Source of the DNA: Bradyrhizobium sp. RP6
Lineage (GTDB): Bacteria; Pseudomonadota; Alphaproteobacteria; Rhizobiales; Xanthobacteraceae
Direction of reading: 5' to 3'
Length of the DNA: 64,000 nt
NCBI RefSeq assembly: GCF_003837805.1
Contig: NZ_RQIT01000008.1
Span: 205,250-269,249, forward strand
The translations under genes and the position numbers were made by a program. Shown here one piece after another: positions 19,813 through 28,789 of the stretch. How positions within the stretch are numbered: position 1 is the stretch's first letter; the number at the start of each line of letters is the position of its first letter. The notes under the pieces are model-generated. The model was not told the origin of the DNA. It saw nothing but the letters and a program-made list of their open reading frames with translations, and did no database searches.

Positions 19813-19842
19813 TTGACTCTTCTGGTCCCGTTAGCTTTATAT
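19813..19842 (+). promoter_or_regulatory. Candidate sigma70 promoter of imuA
   Basis: TTGACT (19813-19818) and TTATAT (19837-19842) are spaced by 18 bases, a near-consensus housekeeping promoter. The start point would fall on the LexA box beginning three bases downstream, so LexA would block transcription. Confidence 0.55.
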
Positions 19843-19844
19843 TA

Positions 19845-19859
19845 GAACATATCATGAAC
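19845..19859. promoter_or_regulatory. LexA box (SOS operator) shared by imuA and the radical SAM-udgX genes
   Basis: GAAC-N7-GAAC (GAACATATCATGAAC), the reverse complement of the alphaproteobacterial LexA site GTTC-N7-GTTC. It lies 66 bases before the imuA start and 83 bases before the radical SAM start, the only regulatory site seen between the two divergent operons. Confidence 0.88.
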
Positions 19860-19924
19860 AAATGAGCCAGCCGTTGGTTCTTCTTTTGAGGACCACGGCA
19901 TCAATCTCTGAAGGAGCGGCGAGC

Positions 19925-20713
19925 ATGAGCGGCGCACGTGGAAGCGCGCTTGCGATCTTGCGCGGCCAGATCGAGCGCATCGAGACCGCGGAGGTCGTGC
20001 ATCCGCGCGATCGCGTCGCGCTTGGCCACAATGCGGCCGACAGCGCGCTGAAGGGCGGGCTCGCGCGTGCGGCGATCCACGAGGTGTTTTGCGAAGGGCG
20101 TCAGGGCGCTGCCGCGACCGGCTTCGTCATGGGGCTTGCGGGACGCGTGAGCGCGCGTCGGCCGCTGCTGTGGGTGCGGCAGGATTTTTCGGAGATCGAG
20201 ACGGGTGCGCTGTCGATGAGCGGGCTATCCGAGCTCGGCCTCGATCCGCGCCGGGTGGTGATGGTGCGCGCCGCCGATGTCGAGAGCGCGCTACGCACCT
20301 CGGCCGATGCGTTCGCCTGCGATGCGCTGGGCGCCGTCGTGCTCGAGCTCTGGGGCGAGATCAGACAGTTCGATCTCGTGGCGAGCCGCAAGCTGACGCT
20401 CGCCGCGCAATCTTCCGGCGTCGCCGGGTTGCTCCTGCGCATGGCCGCACGACCTTTGCCCTCGACTGCGGAGACGCGATGGATGCTGCGCGCGGCACAT
20501 TCACCGCCGGGGCAGGCATGGAGCACATGGGGCGCGCCGCGCTTCGATGCCGAGCTCTTGCGCAATCGTCATGGCCCGTGCGGCCGGTGGATCATGGAAT
20601 GGAATTGTGATGAGTGCCAGTTCAGTGAACCGTCGACGTATCCTCAGCCTGTGGCTGCCGCGCCTGCCCATCGACCGGCTCCAGCGGTTTTTCGGCAGCG
20701 CCGGGCTGGGTAA
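19925..20713 (+). CDS. imuA: ImuA, RecA/SulA-like mutasome component
   Basis: ImuA is the small first partner of the ImuA-ImuB-DnaE2 translesion synthesis complex. The 262-residue product is RecA-like but the Walker A region is degenerate (GRQGAAATGFVMGLA). The start at MSGARG is preceded by AAGGAG; an upstream in-frame ATG at 19862 lies next to the LexA box and is unlikely. The 3' end overlaps imuB by 104 bases, more than a simple coupling overlap, and the last 30 or so residues are therefore encoded within imuB. Expression should be LexA-controlled. Confidence 0.88.
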   Translation: MSGARGSALAILRGQIERIETAEVVHPRDRVALGHNAADSALKGGLARAAIHEVFCEGRQGAAATGFVMGLAGRVSARRPLLWVRQDFSEIETGALSMSGLSELGLDPRRVVMVRAADVESALRTSADAFACDALGAVVLELWGEIRQFDLVASRKLTLAAQSSGVAGLLLRMAARPLPSTAETRWMLRAAHSPPGQAWSTWGAPRFDAELLRNRHGPCGRWIMEWNCDECQFSEPSTYPQPVAAAPAHRPAPAVFRQRRAG

Positions 20714-22205
20714 AGCCAATCATGAGCCCAGCATCGTCGTCATCAAGGACAACAATGCGCTGGTGATCCATGCGCTGGACGAGGCCGCCGAGCGCCTCGG
20801 CCTGTACATCGGCCAACCCCTGGCCAATGCGCGGGCGATGTGTCCTGACCTGAAGGTGTTCGATGCCGATGTCGTGGCCGATGCGAAGACGCTCGGCGAT
20901 ATCGCCGACTGGTGCGACCGCTTCACGCCGCTGGTGGCGCTCGATCCGCCGCACGGGCTGTTCCTCGATATCACCGGCTGCGCGCATCTGTTCGGCGGCG
21001 AGGCCGCGCTGCTCACGACGCTGGTCCGCGCGCTGGCCCGCCAGGGCTTTGCCGTCAGCGCCGCGATCGCCGGGACCTCGGTCTGTGCGCGCACGCTGAC
21101 GCGGCAGGCCTCAGGCACCATCGTCGCGGATGGCGAAGAGGCGGCGGCGATCAGCGCATTTCCGGTGTCCGCGCTTGGTGCGGGCGAGGTCACCACCACC
21201 GGCCTGCGCCGCGCCGGCCTGAAGACCATCGGCGATGTCGCCGCGCGCGCGCCGGGCGAGATCACCGCGCGGTTCGGCGCGCGCTTCTCCACGCTGCTCG
21301 CGCATGCGCTGGGACAGGGCGATGCGCCGATCAACCCGCGCAAGCCGCTGCCCGATTACATCGTGGAGAAGCGCTTCGCCGAGCCGATCGCGACCGACAC
21401 CATGATTGCGATGACGCTGTCGCGGCTCGCCGACACGTTGATCGCCTCCATGGAGAAACAGGGCAAGGGCGCGCGCCGTCTCGAAGCGGCGTTCTTCCGC
21501 ACCGACGGCGTGGTGCGCGCGATCATGGTCGAGACCGGACGTCCGGTAACGCGAAGCGACGTGATCGACCGGCTGTTCCGCGAACGCCTCGATGCGCTCG
21601 CCGATCCGCTCGATCCCGGCTTCGGCTTCGACATGGTGCGGCTGTCGGCGAGCCGCACCGAGATCGTGGTACAGGAGCAGCGCGATCTCGATGCCCATGT
21701 CCACGACAATGACGAGCTTGCCGCGCTGATCGACCGCATCGCCGCCCGCATCGGCGGAAAGCGCGTCGTCGTGCACCTGCCGCAGGACACCCATATCCCT
21801 GAAAGCGCGGTGCTGGCCGCGCCGGCGCAGCATCATCTCACGGCTGCCATGCAAGCCGAATGGCCGGCGCGTGCCGAGAGCGAGCCGCCGCTGCGCCCCT
21901 TGCGGCTGTTCGACAAGCCGGAGCCGATCAAGGTGCCGTTCGCGACCGTGCCTGATGGTCCGCCGCATCAATTCACCTGGCGCCGCGCGCTGCATGCGGT
22001 GGTGCGGGTGGAGGGGCCCGAGCGTGTCGCGATGGAATGGTGGCGGCAGGACGGCAAGCAGCTGACGCGGGACTATTTCCGCATCGAGGATGCCGAAGGC
22101 CTGCGCTTCTGGATCTTTCGCGACGGACTTTATGAGGGAGAGTGCTTCGATGCCGACGGCAAGCCCGTTCCTCCCGGCTGGTATGTGCACGGTCTCTTCG
22201 CATGA
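20610..22205 (+). CDS. imuB: ImuB, catalytically inactive Y-family polymerase
   Basis: ImuB is the scaffold that links DnaE2, ImuA and the beta clamp. The 531-residue product has the Y-family fold (LDPPHGLFLDITGCAHLFGGE, then a helix-hairpin-helix region near ALGAGEVTTTGLRRAGLKTIG), but the N-terminal strand reads ILSLWLPRLPIDRL where active polymerases carry catalytic acidic residues, so it should not polymerise. The start at 20610 (MSASSVN) is chosen because the preceding codons are ImuA-overlap sequence. It overlaps dnaE2 by four bases (ATGA). Confidence 0.92.
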   Translation: MSASSVNRRRILSLWLPRLPIDRLQRFFGSAGLGKANHEPSIVVIKDNNALVIHALDEAAERLGLYIGQPLANARAMCPDLKVFDADVVADAKTLGDIADWCDRFTPLVALDPPHGLFLDITGCAHLFGGEAALLTTLVRALARQGFAVSAAIAGTSVCARTLTRQASGTIVADGEEAAAISAFPVSALGAGEVTTTGLRRAGLKTIGDVAARAPGEITARFGARFSTLLAHALGQGDAPINPRKPLPDYIVEKRFAEPIATDTMIAMTLSRLADTLIASMEKQGKGARRLEAAFFRTDGVVRAIMVETGRPVTRSDVIDRLFRERLDALADPLDPGFGFDMVRLSASRTEIVVQEQRDLDAHVHDNDELAALIDRIAARIGGKRVVVHLPQDTHIPESAVLAAPAQHHLTAAMQAEWPARAESEPPLRPLRLFDKPEPIKVPFATVPDGPPHQFTWRRALHAVVRVEGPERVAMEWWRQDGKQLTRDYFRIEDAEGLRFWIFRDGLYEGECFDADGKPVPPGWYVHGLFA

Positions 22206-25200
22206 ATACGCTTAGCTATGCCGAGATCGGCATCACCACCAATTTCTCCTTCCTGCGCGGCGGCTCGGATCCGCGCGCCTATGTGCATCAGGCGAGCGCT
22301 TTGGGGATTTCGGTGATCGGCATTGCCGATCACAATACGCTCGCGGGCGTGGTGCGGGCCTATAAGGAGCTCGACAATGACAAGGTGCTGCACAAGCCGA
22401 AGCTGCTGATCGGTGCGCGCATTGTCTTCATCGACGGCACGCCCGACATCCTGGTCTATCCGCGTGATCGCGCGGCCTATGGCCGGCTCTGTCAGCTTCT
22501 CACCCGGGGCAAGCGCGGCGACGACATCACGCGGATCGAGAAGGGCGAGTGCCGTCTCACTTTTGCCGATCTCCTGGAATTTTCGGAAGGCCAATTGCTC
22601 ATCCTGACGCTGCCGCACCGCTTTGATCCGGCCCAGGCGCTGGATGTTCTCGCAAAGCTCAAGGGCAGCCGCGCCGCGGGCGTGTGGCTGGCGGCGAGCC
22701 TGGTCTATCGCGGCGACGACCGGCGCCGTCTGGCGCGGCTCGATGATCTCGCCACCACAGCAAAAGTGCCCCTGCTTGCGACTAACGAAGTCCTCTATCA
22801 TCATCCCGGTCGCCGTCCTCTTCAGGATGTGCTGACCTGCATCCGGGAAAAGACCACGATCGAGGCGATCGGGCGGAAGCTCGAGGTCAATGCGGAGCGA
22901 TTTCTGAAGACGCCGCAGGAAATGGCGAGGTTGTTCCGCGATTTTCCCGAAGCGATCGCGGAGACCATGCGCTTTGCGGACAGGATCGACTTCTCGCTCG
23001 ACCAGCTCAAATACCAATATCCGGACGAGCCGGTGCCGCCGGGCAAGACCGCGCAGGGGCATCTGGAGGACCTGACCTGGGCGGGGGTCGACAAATATTT
23101 CGGCGGCGAGATCGACGACAAGCTGCGCGCCACGTTGAACAAGGAGCTCGCGCTGATCGCCGAGCTGAAATACGCGCATTACTTTCTCACCGTGCACGAC
23201 ATCGTCCACTACGCGCGCAACCAGAACATTTTGTGCCAGGGCCGCGGCTCGGCGGCGAACTCGGCCGTGTGCTATGTGCTCGGCATCACCTCGGTCGATC
23301 CAACCAAGGTCGATCTGTTGTTCGAGCGCTTCATCTCCAAGGAGCGGCTGGAGCCGCCCGACATCGACGTCGATTTCGAGCATTCGCGGCGCGAGGAAGT
23401 GATGCAATATGTCTATCGTCGCTACGGCCGCCACCGTGCCGCGATCATCGCCACCGTCATCCATTATCGCCCGCGCAGCGCCATCCGCGACGTCGGCAAG
23501 GCGCTGGGCCTGACCGAGGACGTCACCGCCGCGCTCGCCGATACCGTGTGGGGCAGCTGGGGCAAGGGCCTCAACGACATGCAGGTCAGGCAGGCCGGGC
23601 TCGATCCCAACAATCCCATGATCAACCTCGCGGTCGAGCTTGCGACCGAGCTGATCGAATTCCCGCGCCATCTCTCCCAGCATGTCGGCGGCTATGTACT
23701 GACGCAGGACCGGCTCGACACCTATGTGCCGATCGGCAATGCCGCGATGGACGATCGCACCTTCATCGAATGGGACAAGGACGACGTCGACGCGCTCAGC
23801 ATGATGAAAGTCGACGTGCTGGCGCTGGGCATGCTGACCTGCATCCGGAAATGTTTCGATCTGATCGACCAGCACAAGGGCGAGCGTTTTGTGCTGGCGA
23901 GCATCCCGCAGGACGATCCCAGGGTTTACGACATGCTGTGTGCCGGGGAATCGCTCGGCGTGTTCCAGGTCGAGAGCCGCGCCCAGATGAACATGCTGCC
24001 ACGGCTGAGGCCGCGGACGTTCTACGATCTCGTCATCGAAGTCGCGATCGTGCGCCCCGGGCCGATCCAGGGCGACATGGTACATCCGTACTTGCGGCGG
24101 CGGAACGGACTTGAGAAGGTGAGCTATCCCTCGCCGTCGCCGGAGCATGGCGACAAAGACGAGCTCTACAAGGTGCTGTACAAGACGAAGGGCGTTCCCC
24201 TGTTTCAGGAACAGGCGATGCGCATCGCCATCGAGGCGGCAAAATTCACTCCCGAGGAGGCCAACGGTCTTCGCCGCTCGATGTCGACCTTCCGCAACCT
24301 TGGTACGATTGGCAAATACGAAGATAAGCTGATCGGCAATATGGTGGCGCGCGGCTACGACCCTAATTTCGCCAGAAGCTGCTTTGACCAGATCAAGGGT
24401 TTTGGCTCCTACGGTTTTCCTGAGAGCCATGCCGCGAGCTTTGCGCAACTGGTCTACATTTCGTCGTGGCTGAAGCACTACCATCCCGACGCATTCTGCT
24501 GCGGCTTGTTGAACTCGCAACCGATGGGGTTTTATGCGCCTGCGCAGATCGTCGGCGATGCCCGCAAGAACGGCGTCGAGGTTCGCGACATCGACGTGTC
24601 CTACAGCTTTGCGCAGAACACGCTGGAGGAGGGGAGCGGCAAATTCTGCGCCGTGCGCCTGGGCTTTCGCCAGATCGACGGATTCCACTGGCTGGACGAG
24701 GATGAGGAGCGCTTGAAGCGGGCCAAGGCGCTGCGCAAGCGAAGCGTTGATGAACACGAGTCAGGGACGCACGAACGGTTGGGCTCTCTCCCCCCTTGCG
24801 GGGGAGAGTTGGAGAGAGGGGTAAGCCACGACCAGCGTCCGCGCGGCTCACCCCTCTCCCTAACTCTCCCCCGAAAGGGGGGAGGGAACCTATCCACCTC
24901 CCGTGCGGCCCTGGACCAGATGCGCGTTGAAAAAGCTGAACTCGACTGGGCCGACCGCATCGTCGCCGCCCGCAACCGCCGTCCTTTCACTTCGCTCGAA
25001 GACTTCGCCCGCGACACCGGCCTGCCCAAGCGCGCGCTGATCCTGCTCGCGGATGCCGACGCGTTCCGCTCGCTCGGGCTCGACCGCCGCGAGGCGCTGT
25101 GGCAGGTGCGGCGGTTGCCCGACGATGTGCCGCTGCCGCTGTTCGAGGCGGCGACCGCGCGCGAACAGCCGGACGAGCACGCTAAGCCGCTGCCGGTGAT

Positions 25201-25756
25201 GCCGCGCGCCGAGCAGGTGGTCGCGGACTACCAGACTATCCGGCTGTCGCTGAAGGGCCACCCGATGGAATTTTTGCGCGAGATGTTTTCGCGCGAGCGC
25301 ATCGTTGCCTGCAAGGACATCAGCCACGAGAACGAGCGACGCCGCGTCCGCTGTGCCGGCGTGGTCTTGGTCCGGCAGCGGCCGGGCAGCGCCAGCGGCG
25401 TCGTATTCATGACGCTTGAGGACGAGACCGGCATCGCCAATGTCGTGGTCTGGCCCAAGATCATGGAGCAGTACCGGAAAGAAGTAATGGGCGCGCGTCT
25501 CATCCTGGTCGAAGGCTACATCCAGAGCAGCCCTGAAAAGGTGACGCATCTCATCGCCCAGCGCATGGTCGACCGCTCGCACGATCTGGTTGGATTGGCC
25601 AACGATGCACTCGGCCGCAAACATCCGCTGCCCGCAGGCGCCACCGTGGTCGAGCCGCTCAACGAAGACCCCCGCGCCCTCGTGGACATGCCCGCGCAGA
25701 AAGTCCGCCACCCCCGCAATGTCCGCATCCTGCCGCCGTCGCGGGATTTCCATTGA
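22202..25756 (+). CDS. dnaE2: Error-prone DNA polymerase DnaE2
   Basis: DnaE2 is the C-family polymerase that performs SOS mutagenesis with ImuA and ImuB. The 1184-residue product has the PHP domain at the N-terminus (YAEIGITTNFSFLRGG, IADHNTLAGVV), catalytic acidic residues in PPDIDVDFEHSRREE, a helix-hairpin-helix region near RPFTSLEDFARDTGLPKRAL and a C-terminal OB fold (GIANVVVWPKIMEQYR). Residues of about 850-900 are an anomalous Gly/Pro/Arg-rich segment encoded by an in-frame palindromic repeat (24789-24883), placed between two conserved domains. The reading frame stays open, so the gene may remain functional. Start at 22202 overlaps the imuB stop. Confidence 0.93.
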   Translation: MNTLSYAEIGITTNFSFLRGGSDPRAYVHQASALGISVIGIADHNTLAGVVRAYKELDNDKVLHKPKLLIGARIVFIDGTPDILVYPRDRAAYGRLCQLLTRGKRGDDITRIEKGECRLTFADLLEFSEGQLLILTLPHRFDPAQALDVLAKLKGSRAAGVWLAASLVYRGDDRRRLARLDDLATTAKVPLLATNEVLYHHPGRRPLQDVLTCIREKTTIEAIGRKLEVNAERFLKTPQEMARLFRDFPEAIAETMRFADRIDFSLDQLKYQYPDEPVPPGKTAQGHLEDLTWAGVDKYFGGEIDDKLRATLNKELALIAELKYAHYFLTVHDIVHYARNQNILCQGRGSAANSAVCYVLGITSVDPTKVDLLFERFISKERLEPPDIDVDFEHSRREEVMQYVYRRYGRHRAAIIATVIHYRPRSAIRDVGKALGLTEDVTAALADTVWGSWGKGLNDMQVRQAGLDPNNPMINLAVELATELIEFPRHLSQHVGGYVLTQDRLDTYVPIGNAAMDDRTFIEWDKDDVDALSMMKVDVLALGMLTCIRKCFDLIDQHKGERFVLASIPQDDPRVYDMLCAGESLGVFQVESRAQMNMLPRLRPRTFYDLVIEVAIVRPGPIQGDMVHPYLRRRNGLEKVSYPSPSPEHGDKDELYKVLYKTKGVPLFQEQAMRIAIEAAKFTPEEANGLRRSMSTFRNLGTIGKYEDKLIGNMVARGYDPNFARSCFDQIKGFGSYGFPESHAASFAQLVYISSWLKHYHPDAFCCGLLNSQPMGFYAPAQIVGDARKNGVEVRDIDVSYSFAQNTLEEGSGKFCAVRLGFRQIDGFHWLDEDEERLKRAKALRKRSVDEHESGTHERLGSLPPCGGELERGVSHDQRPRGSPLSLTLPRKGGGNLSTSRAALDQMRVEKAELDWADRIVAARNRRPFTSLEDFARDTGLPKRALILLADADAFRSLGLDRREALWQVRRLPDDVPLPLFEAATAREQPDEHAKPLPVMPRAEQVVADYQTIRLSLKGHPMEFLREMFSRERIVACKDISHENERRRVRCAGVVLVRQRPGSASGVVFMTLEDETGIANVVVWPKIMEQYRKEVMGARLILVEGYIQSSPEKVTHLIAQRMVDRSHDLVGLANDALGRKHPLPAGATVVEPLNEDPRALVDMPAQKVRHPRNVRILPPSRDFH
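24789..24883. repeat. Palindromic repeat inserted in-frame within dnaE2
   Basis: Two 34-base arms, 24789-24822 and 24850-24883, are inverted copies with only a few mismatches and flank a 27-base loop. The left arm begins TCCCCCCTTGCGGGGGAGAG; the right arm is its near-complement. The same kind of element normally lies between Bradyrhizobium genes. It is translated here into about 32 residues without interrupting the frame. Confidence 0.85.
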
Positions 25757-25859
25757 AGGCTGCGGCGCGGGATGCCGCCCACGAGATCGTTGAAGCGATC
25801 GCACGCGATGCCCACAGCTTATCATGCCCTGGCTTGAGCGGGCATCCACGCCTCTCGGT

Positions 25860-25910
25860 GTGTGCGGTACGGCATGGATGGCCGGGACAAGCCCGGCCAC
25901 GACGGCGGAG
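25860..25910. repeat. Intergenic hairpin repeat between dnaE2 and the SDR gene
   Basis: A 7-bp stem GGCCGGG (25880-25886) and CCCGGCC (25892-25898) sits in the gap between convergent genes. Read on the minus strand it encodes the MAGLVPAIHA string typical of Bradyrhizobium repeat artefacts. A related fragment is at 15698-15720. Confidence 0.6.
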
Positions 25911-25930
25911 GGAGCGCCGGAACGAACGTT

Positions 25931-26701
25931 CTAGAAATTCACGCGGTTCGAGATCGCGCCGTCCACAACGAGATTGGATCCCGTCGTGAATCCCGACACC
26001 GGGCTTGCCAGAAACACCGCCGCGCTCGCGATCTCCTGGGGCGTTGCCATGCGTCCCGTCGGGTTGCGGCTCATCGCATCCTTGTAGCGCTCGGGCATGT
26101 TCTGCTCGATCATCTCCCAGACGCCGCCCTTGAAATAGACCGTGCCGGGCGAGACCACGTTGACCCGGATGTTCTTCTTTGCATATTGCCGGGCCAGTCC
26201 CTTGGCCATGTGGATCAGCGCGGCCTTGATCGGGCCGTAGGAGCTGGCTGCGTCCGCCTGCGCCGCGGCGATCGACGAGATGATCACGAAGGCCGCGTCG
26301 CCGCGGCTCGCGCTGCTGGCTTCGAGGAACGGCCGCGCGGCATCGAACGCATGCACGGCGCCGAGCACGTCGAGCCGGAAATTCTGCTCCCAGGACGCGG
26401 GATCGCCGCCTTGCGCCATCGCGCCGGCGTTGGAGAACAGCAAGTCGACGCCGCCGAGCTCGCTTGCAGCATTCTCGATCCAGGATTTCAGTGCTGCGCC
26501 GTCGGTGACGTCGACCGGGCTGCCGGTGGCCTTGATACCGCTCGCCTTCAACTCGCCCACGGTGGCCGCAACCTGATCGGCGTTGCGCGCGCACACCGCG
26601 ACATTGGCGCCTTCACCGGCCAGCGTCGCCGCAATCGCCCGCCCGATGCCGCGCGTGCCGCCGAGGACGATGGCGTTCTTGCCTTTGAGACCGAGATCCA
26701 T
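25931..26701 (-). CDS. SDR family oxidoreductase
   Basis: A 256-residue short-chain dehydrogenase. The cofactor-binding glycines are in GGTRGIGRAIA, the NAG motif is in FSNAGAMAQGG, and the catalytic YxxxK is Y-G-P-I-K (SSYGPIKAALIHMAKG). The start at MDLGLKGKNA is preceded by AAGGAG; 57 further upstream codons are open but read through an intergenic repeat. It is a lone gene without an obvious pathway partner. Confidence 0.9.
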   Translation of the reverse strand: MDLGLKGKNAIVLGGTRGIGRAIAATLAGEGANVAVCARNADQVAATVGELKASGIKATGSPVDVTDGAALKSWIENAASELGGVDLLFSNAGAMAQGGDPASWEQNFRLDVLGAVHAFDAARPFLEASSASRGDAAFVIISSIAAAQADAASSYGPIKAALIHMAKGLARQYAKKNIRVNVVSPGTVYFKGGVWEMIEQNMPERYKDAMSRNPTGRMATPQEIASAAVFLASPVSGFTTGSNLVVDGAISNRVNF

Positions 26702-26767
26702 TGTTTGGCTCCTTCTTGTTGATGAGAGAGTGTAGCTGTTTCGAGGGACGCCCAGAAGCCTCCACGT

Positions 26768-26890
26768 CGTCATTGCGAGCCAACGGGTCCGCGCAAAGCG
26801 CGGCCCGATGACAGGCTCCGCGAAGCAATCCAGACTGCATCCGCAGCAACAGTCTGGATTGCTTCGTCGCAAGGGCCCCTCGCAATGACG
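26768..26890. repeat. Compound palindromic intergenic repeat
   Basis: Outer ends CGTCATTGCGAG and CTCGCAATGACG are perfect inverted copies, and an inner pair GAAGCAATCCAGACTG / CAGTCTGGATTGCTTC is also a perfect inverted repeat. This is a well-formed member of a repeat family seen throughout Bradyrhizobium genomes, lying upstream of the SDR gene. Confidence 0.85.
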
Positions 26891-26900
26891 CGGAGAGACC

Positions 26901-27188
26901 TCACTCCGGCGCGGCCCCCACCGGCGGTCCGCCGGGCGGGCGGTGCAGGAAGGTCAGCGACGCATAGGCGCCGGCCCAGGAGCCGATCGCCGCGAACGCG
27001 ACATAGAACGCGTTATCGGTGTAGCTGATCACGGCGTAGGAGGAGAGCAGGTACCAGACCGCGCTCCAGTTCGCCGCCGGCACGCGCTTGCGCGCGATCA
27101 CCGCCGAGGTGAACATCACATAGACCGCGTCGGTGGCCGCCGTCGCGACGAACACGGCGCCTGCGGTGAGAGGATCGATGGCGGCCAT
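26901..27188 (-). CDS. Small conserved membrane protein
   Basis: A 95-residue protein with about three hydrophobic helices (AGAVFVATAATDAVYVMFT, WYLLSSYAVISY, AFYVAFAAIGSWAGAY). The start at MAAIDPL is preceded by AAAGGA. I do not recognise a named family. It ends about 10 bases from the intergenic repeat and diverges from the CoA transferase gene, with 56 bases between the two starts. Confidence 0.7.
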   Translation of the reverse strand: MAAIDPLTAGAVFVATAATDAVYVMFTSAVIARKRVPAANWSAVWYLLSSYAVISYTDNAFYVAFAAIGSWAGAYASLTFLHRPPGGPPVGAAPE

Positions 27189-27244
27189 TGCAGTCCTTTC
27201 CATGCTAATGGGATGGTTGCGAAGCTAAAGCGAGAGAAGCGGTC

Positions 27245-28645
27245 ATGCAAAGCCCCGCCGACATTCTGAAGGGTATCTGGACCTCCGCCGGCGGTGATGC
27301 GGCCGCGCTCGATCGCGTGCGGCTGACCGGCACCGAGCCACAAATCCCATCCTCGTTTCGTGTCGCCGTCGCCGGCCAGACGACGATAGCTGCCGCGGGG
27401 CTCGCCGCCGCCGAAATCCGGCGACTGCGCGGCGGCGAGACGCAGGACGTCTCCGTCGACATGCGCCACGCCGTCGCCGAATGTCGTTCCGAGCGCTATC
27501 TGCGCGTCGACGACAAGCCGCCGCCGCCGGCCTGGGACGCGATCGCCGGCGTTTACAGGACCGGCGATGGCCGTTTCGTCCGCTGCCACACCAATTTCCC
27601 GCATCACCGCGATGCCGTCTGCGAGGTGCTCGGCTGCGAGGCGGAGCGCGAGAAGGTGCAGGCGGCATTGATGCAATGGAGGGGGGAGGATTTCGAAACC
27701 GCGGCTTACGCAGCAGGCGGCGTTGTCGCGCTGATGCGGTCCTACGACGAATGGTCCGCATTGCCGCAGGCGCGTGCGCTCGGGCAATTGCCGCTGGTCT
27801 CGATCGAGAGGATCGGCGAGGCCCCGCCGAAGCCGTGGCCCAAAGGCGATCGCCCGCTCTCGGGTCTTCGTGTGCTCGATCTCTCCCGCGTCATCGCGGG
27901 CCCCGTCGCCGGCCGCACGCTCGCCGCGCACGGCGCGGACGTGTTGCTGGTGTCAGGGCCGGAGCTGCCCGCGATTCCCTGGCTCAGCATCGATACCGGC
28001 CGCGGCAAGCTTACCACCTTCATCGAACTGAAGAGCGAAGCCGGGCGGAAGCAGCTGCGCGAGCTGTTGAAGGACGCCGACATCTTCTCGCAAGGCTATC
28101 GTCCGCGTGCGCTTGCCGCCCTCGGCTTCGCGCCGGAGGACGCAGCGCAAATCAATCCCGGCATCGTCTATGTCACGTTGTCGGCGTATGGCCACGCCGG
28201 CCCCTGGGCCGAGCGTCGCGGCTTCGACTCGCTGGTGCAGACCACGACCGGCTTCAATCACGCCGAGGGGCAGGCTTCCGGCATCGACACTCCCAAGGAA
28301 TTGCCGGCGCAAATCCTCGACCACGCCACCGGCTATCTGATGGCGTTCGGCGCGATGATGGCCAGGGCACGCCAGGCCCGCGAAGGCGGCAGCTGGCACG
28401 TGCGCGTCTCGCTGGCGCAGACCGGGCGATGGTTGTGGAATCTCGGCCGGCTGGACGGTGGGCTGAACACCCCGGATCTTACGGGCGAGGCCGTACATGC
28501 TGCGTTCATCGAAAGCATGCCATCTGGGTTCGGGACGTTGAAGGCGGTGCGTCATTCAGCAGTGCTGTCGAAGACGCCGGCACAATGGAGCCGTCCTGCG
28601 ATGCCACTCGGCAGTCATCCTGCGCAATGGCCTGCGCGAAGCTGA
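27245..28645 (+). CDS. CaiB/BaiF family III CoA transferase
   Basis: A 466-residue CoA transferase. The conserved middle begins GLRVLDLSRVIAGPVAGRTLAAHGADVL and includes NPGIVYVTLSAYGHAGPWAERRGFDSLVQ. The likely catalytic aspartate is in ILDHATGYLMAFGAM, matching the family nucleophile position. About 200 residues precede the first conserved block, so this is a longer, possibly duplicated-domain form. It transfers CoA between carboxylic acids; the substrate is unknown. Confidence 0.85.
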   Translation: MQSPADILKGIWTSAGGDAAALDRVRLTGTEPQIPSSFRVAVAGQTTIAAAGLAAAEIRRLRGGETQDVSVDMRHAVAECRSERYLRVDDKPPPPAWDAIAGVYRTGDGRFVRCHTNFPHHRDAVCEVLGCEAEREKVQAALMQWRGEDFETAAYAAGGVVALMRSYDEWSALPQARALGQLPLVSIERIGEAPPKPWPKGDRPLSGLRVLDLSRVIAGPVAGRTLAAHGADVLLVSGPELPAIPWLSIDTGRGKLTTFIELKSEAGRKQLRELLKDADIFSQGYRPRALAALGFAPEDAAQINPGIVYVTLSAYGHAGPWAERRGFDSLVQTTTGFNHAEGQASGIDTPKELPAQILDHATGYLMAFGAMMARARQAREGGSWHVRVSLAQTGRWLWNLGRLDGGLNTPDLTGEAVHAAFIESMPSGFGTLKAVRHSAVLSKTPAQWSRPAMPLGSHPAQWPARS

Positions 28646-28789
28646 CATGAAGCTGACATGTCGCAAAACTTTAACGCAAACCGCAAGAGACCCAGCGTTT
28701 TTAAGGTTGTTTGAAATCCCAATTCGGCACTATTAGCGCGACCGATGAGGCAGCATTTGCCGAGATCGTCGCAGACACGACCGGGACCC

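Noticed and set aside
22130..24757. 875-codon open frame antisense to dnaE2
   Set aside because: In high-GC genomes the antisense frame of a long gene is often open. This one mirrors the codon structure of dnaE2 and has no recognisable domain.
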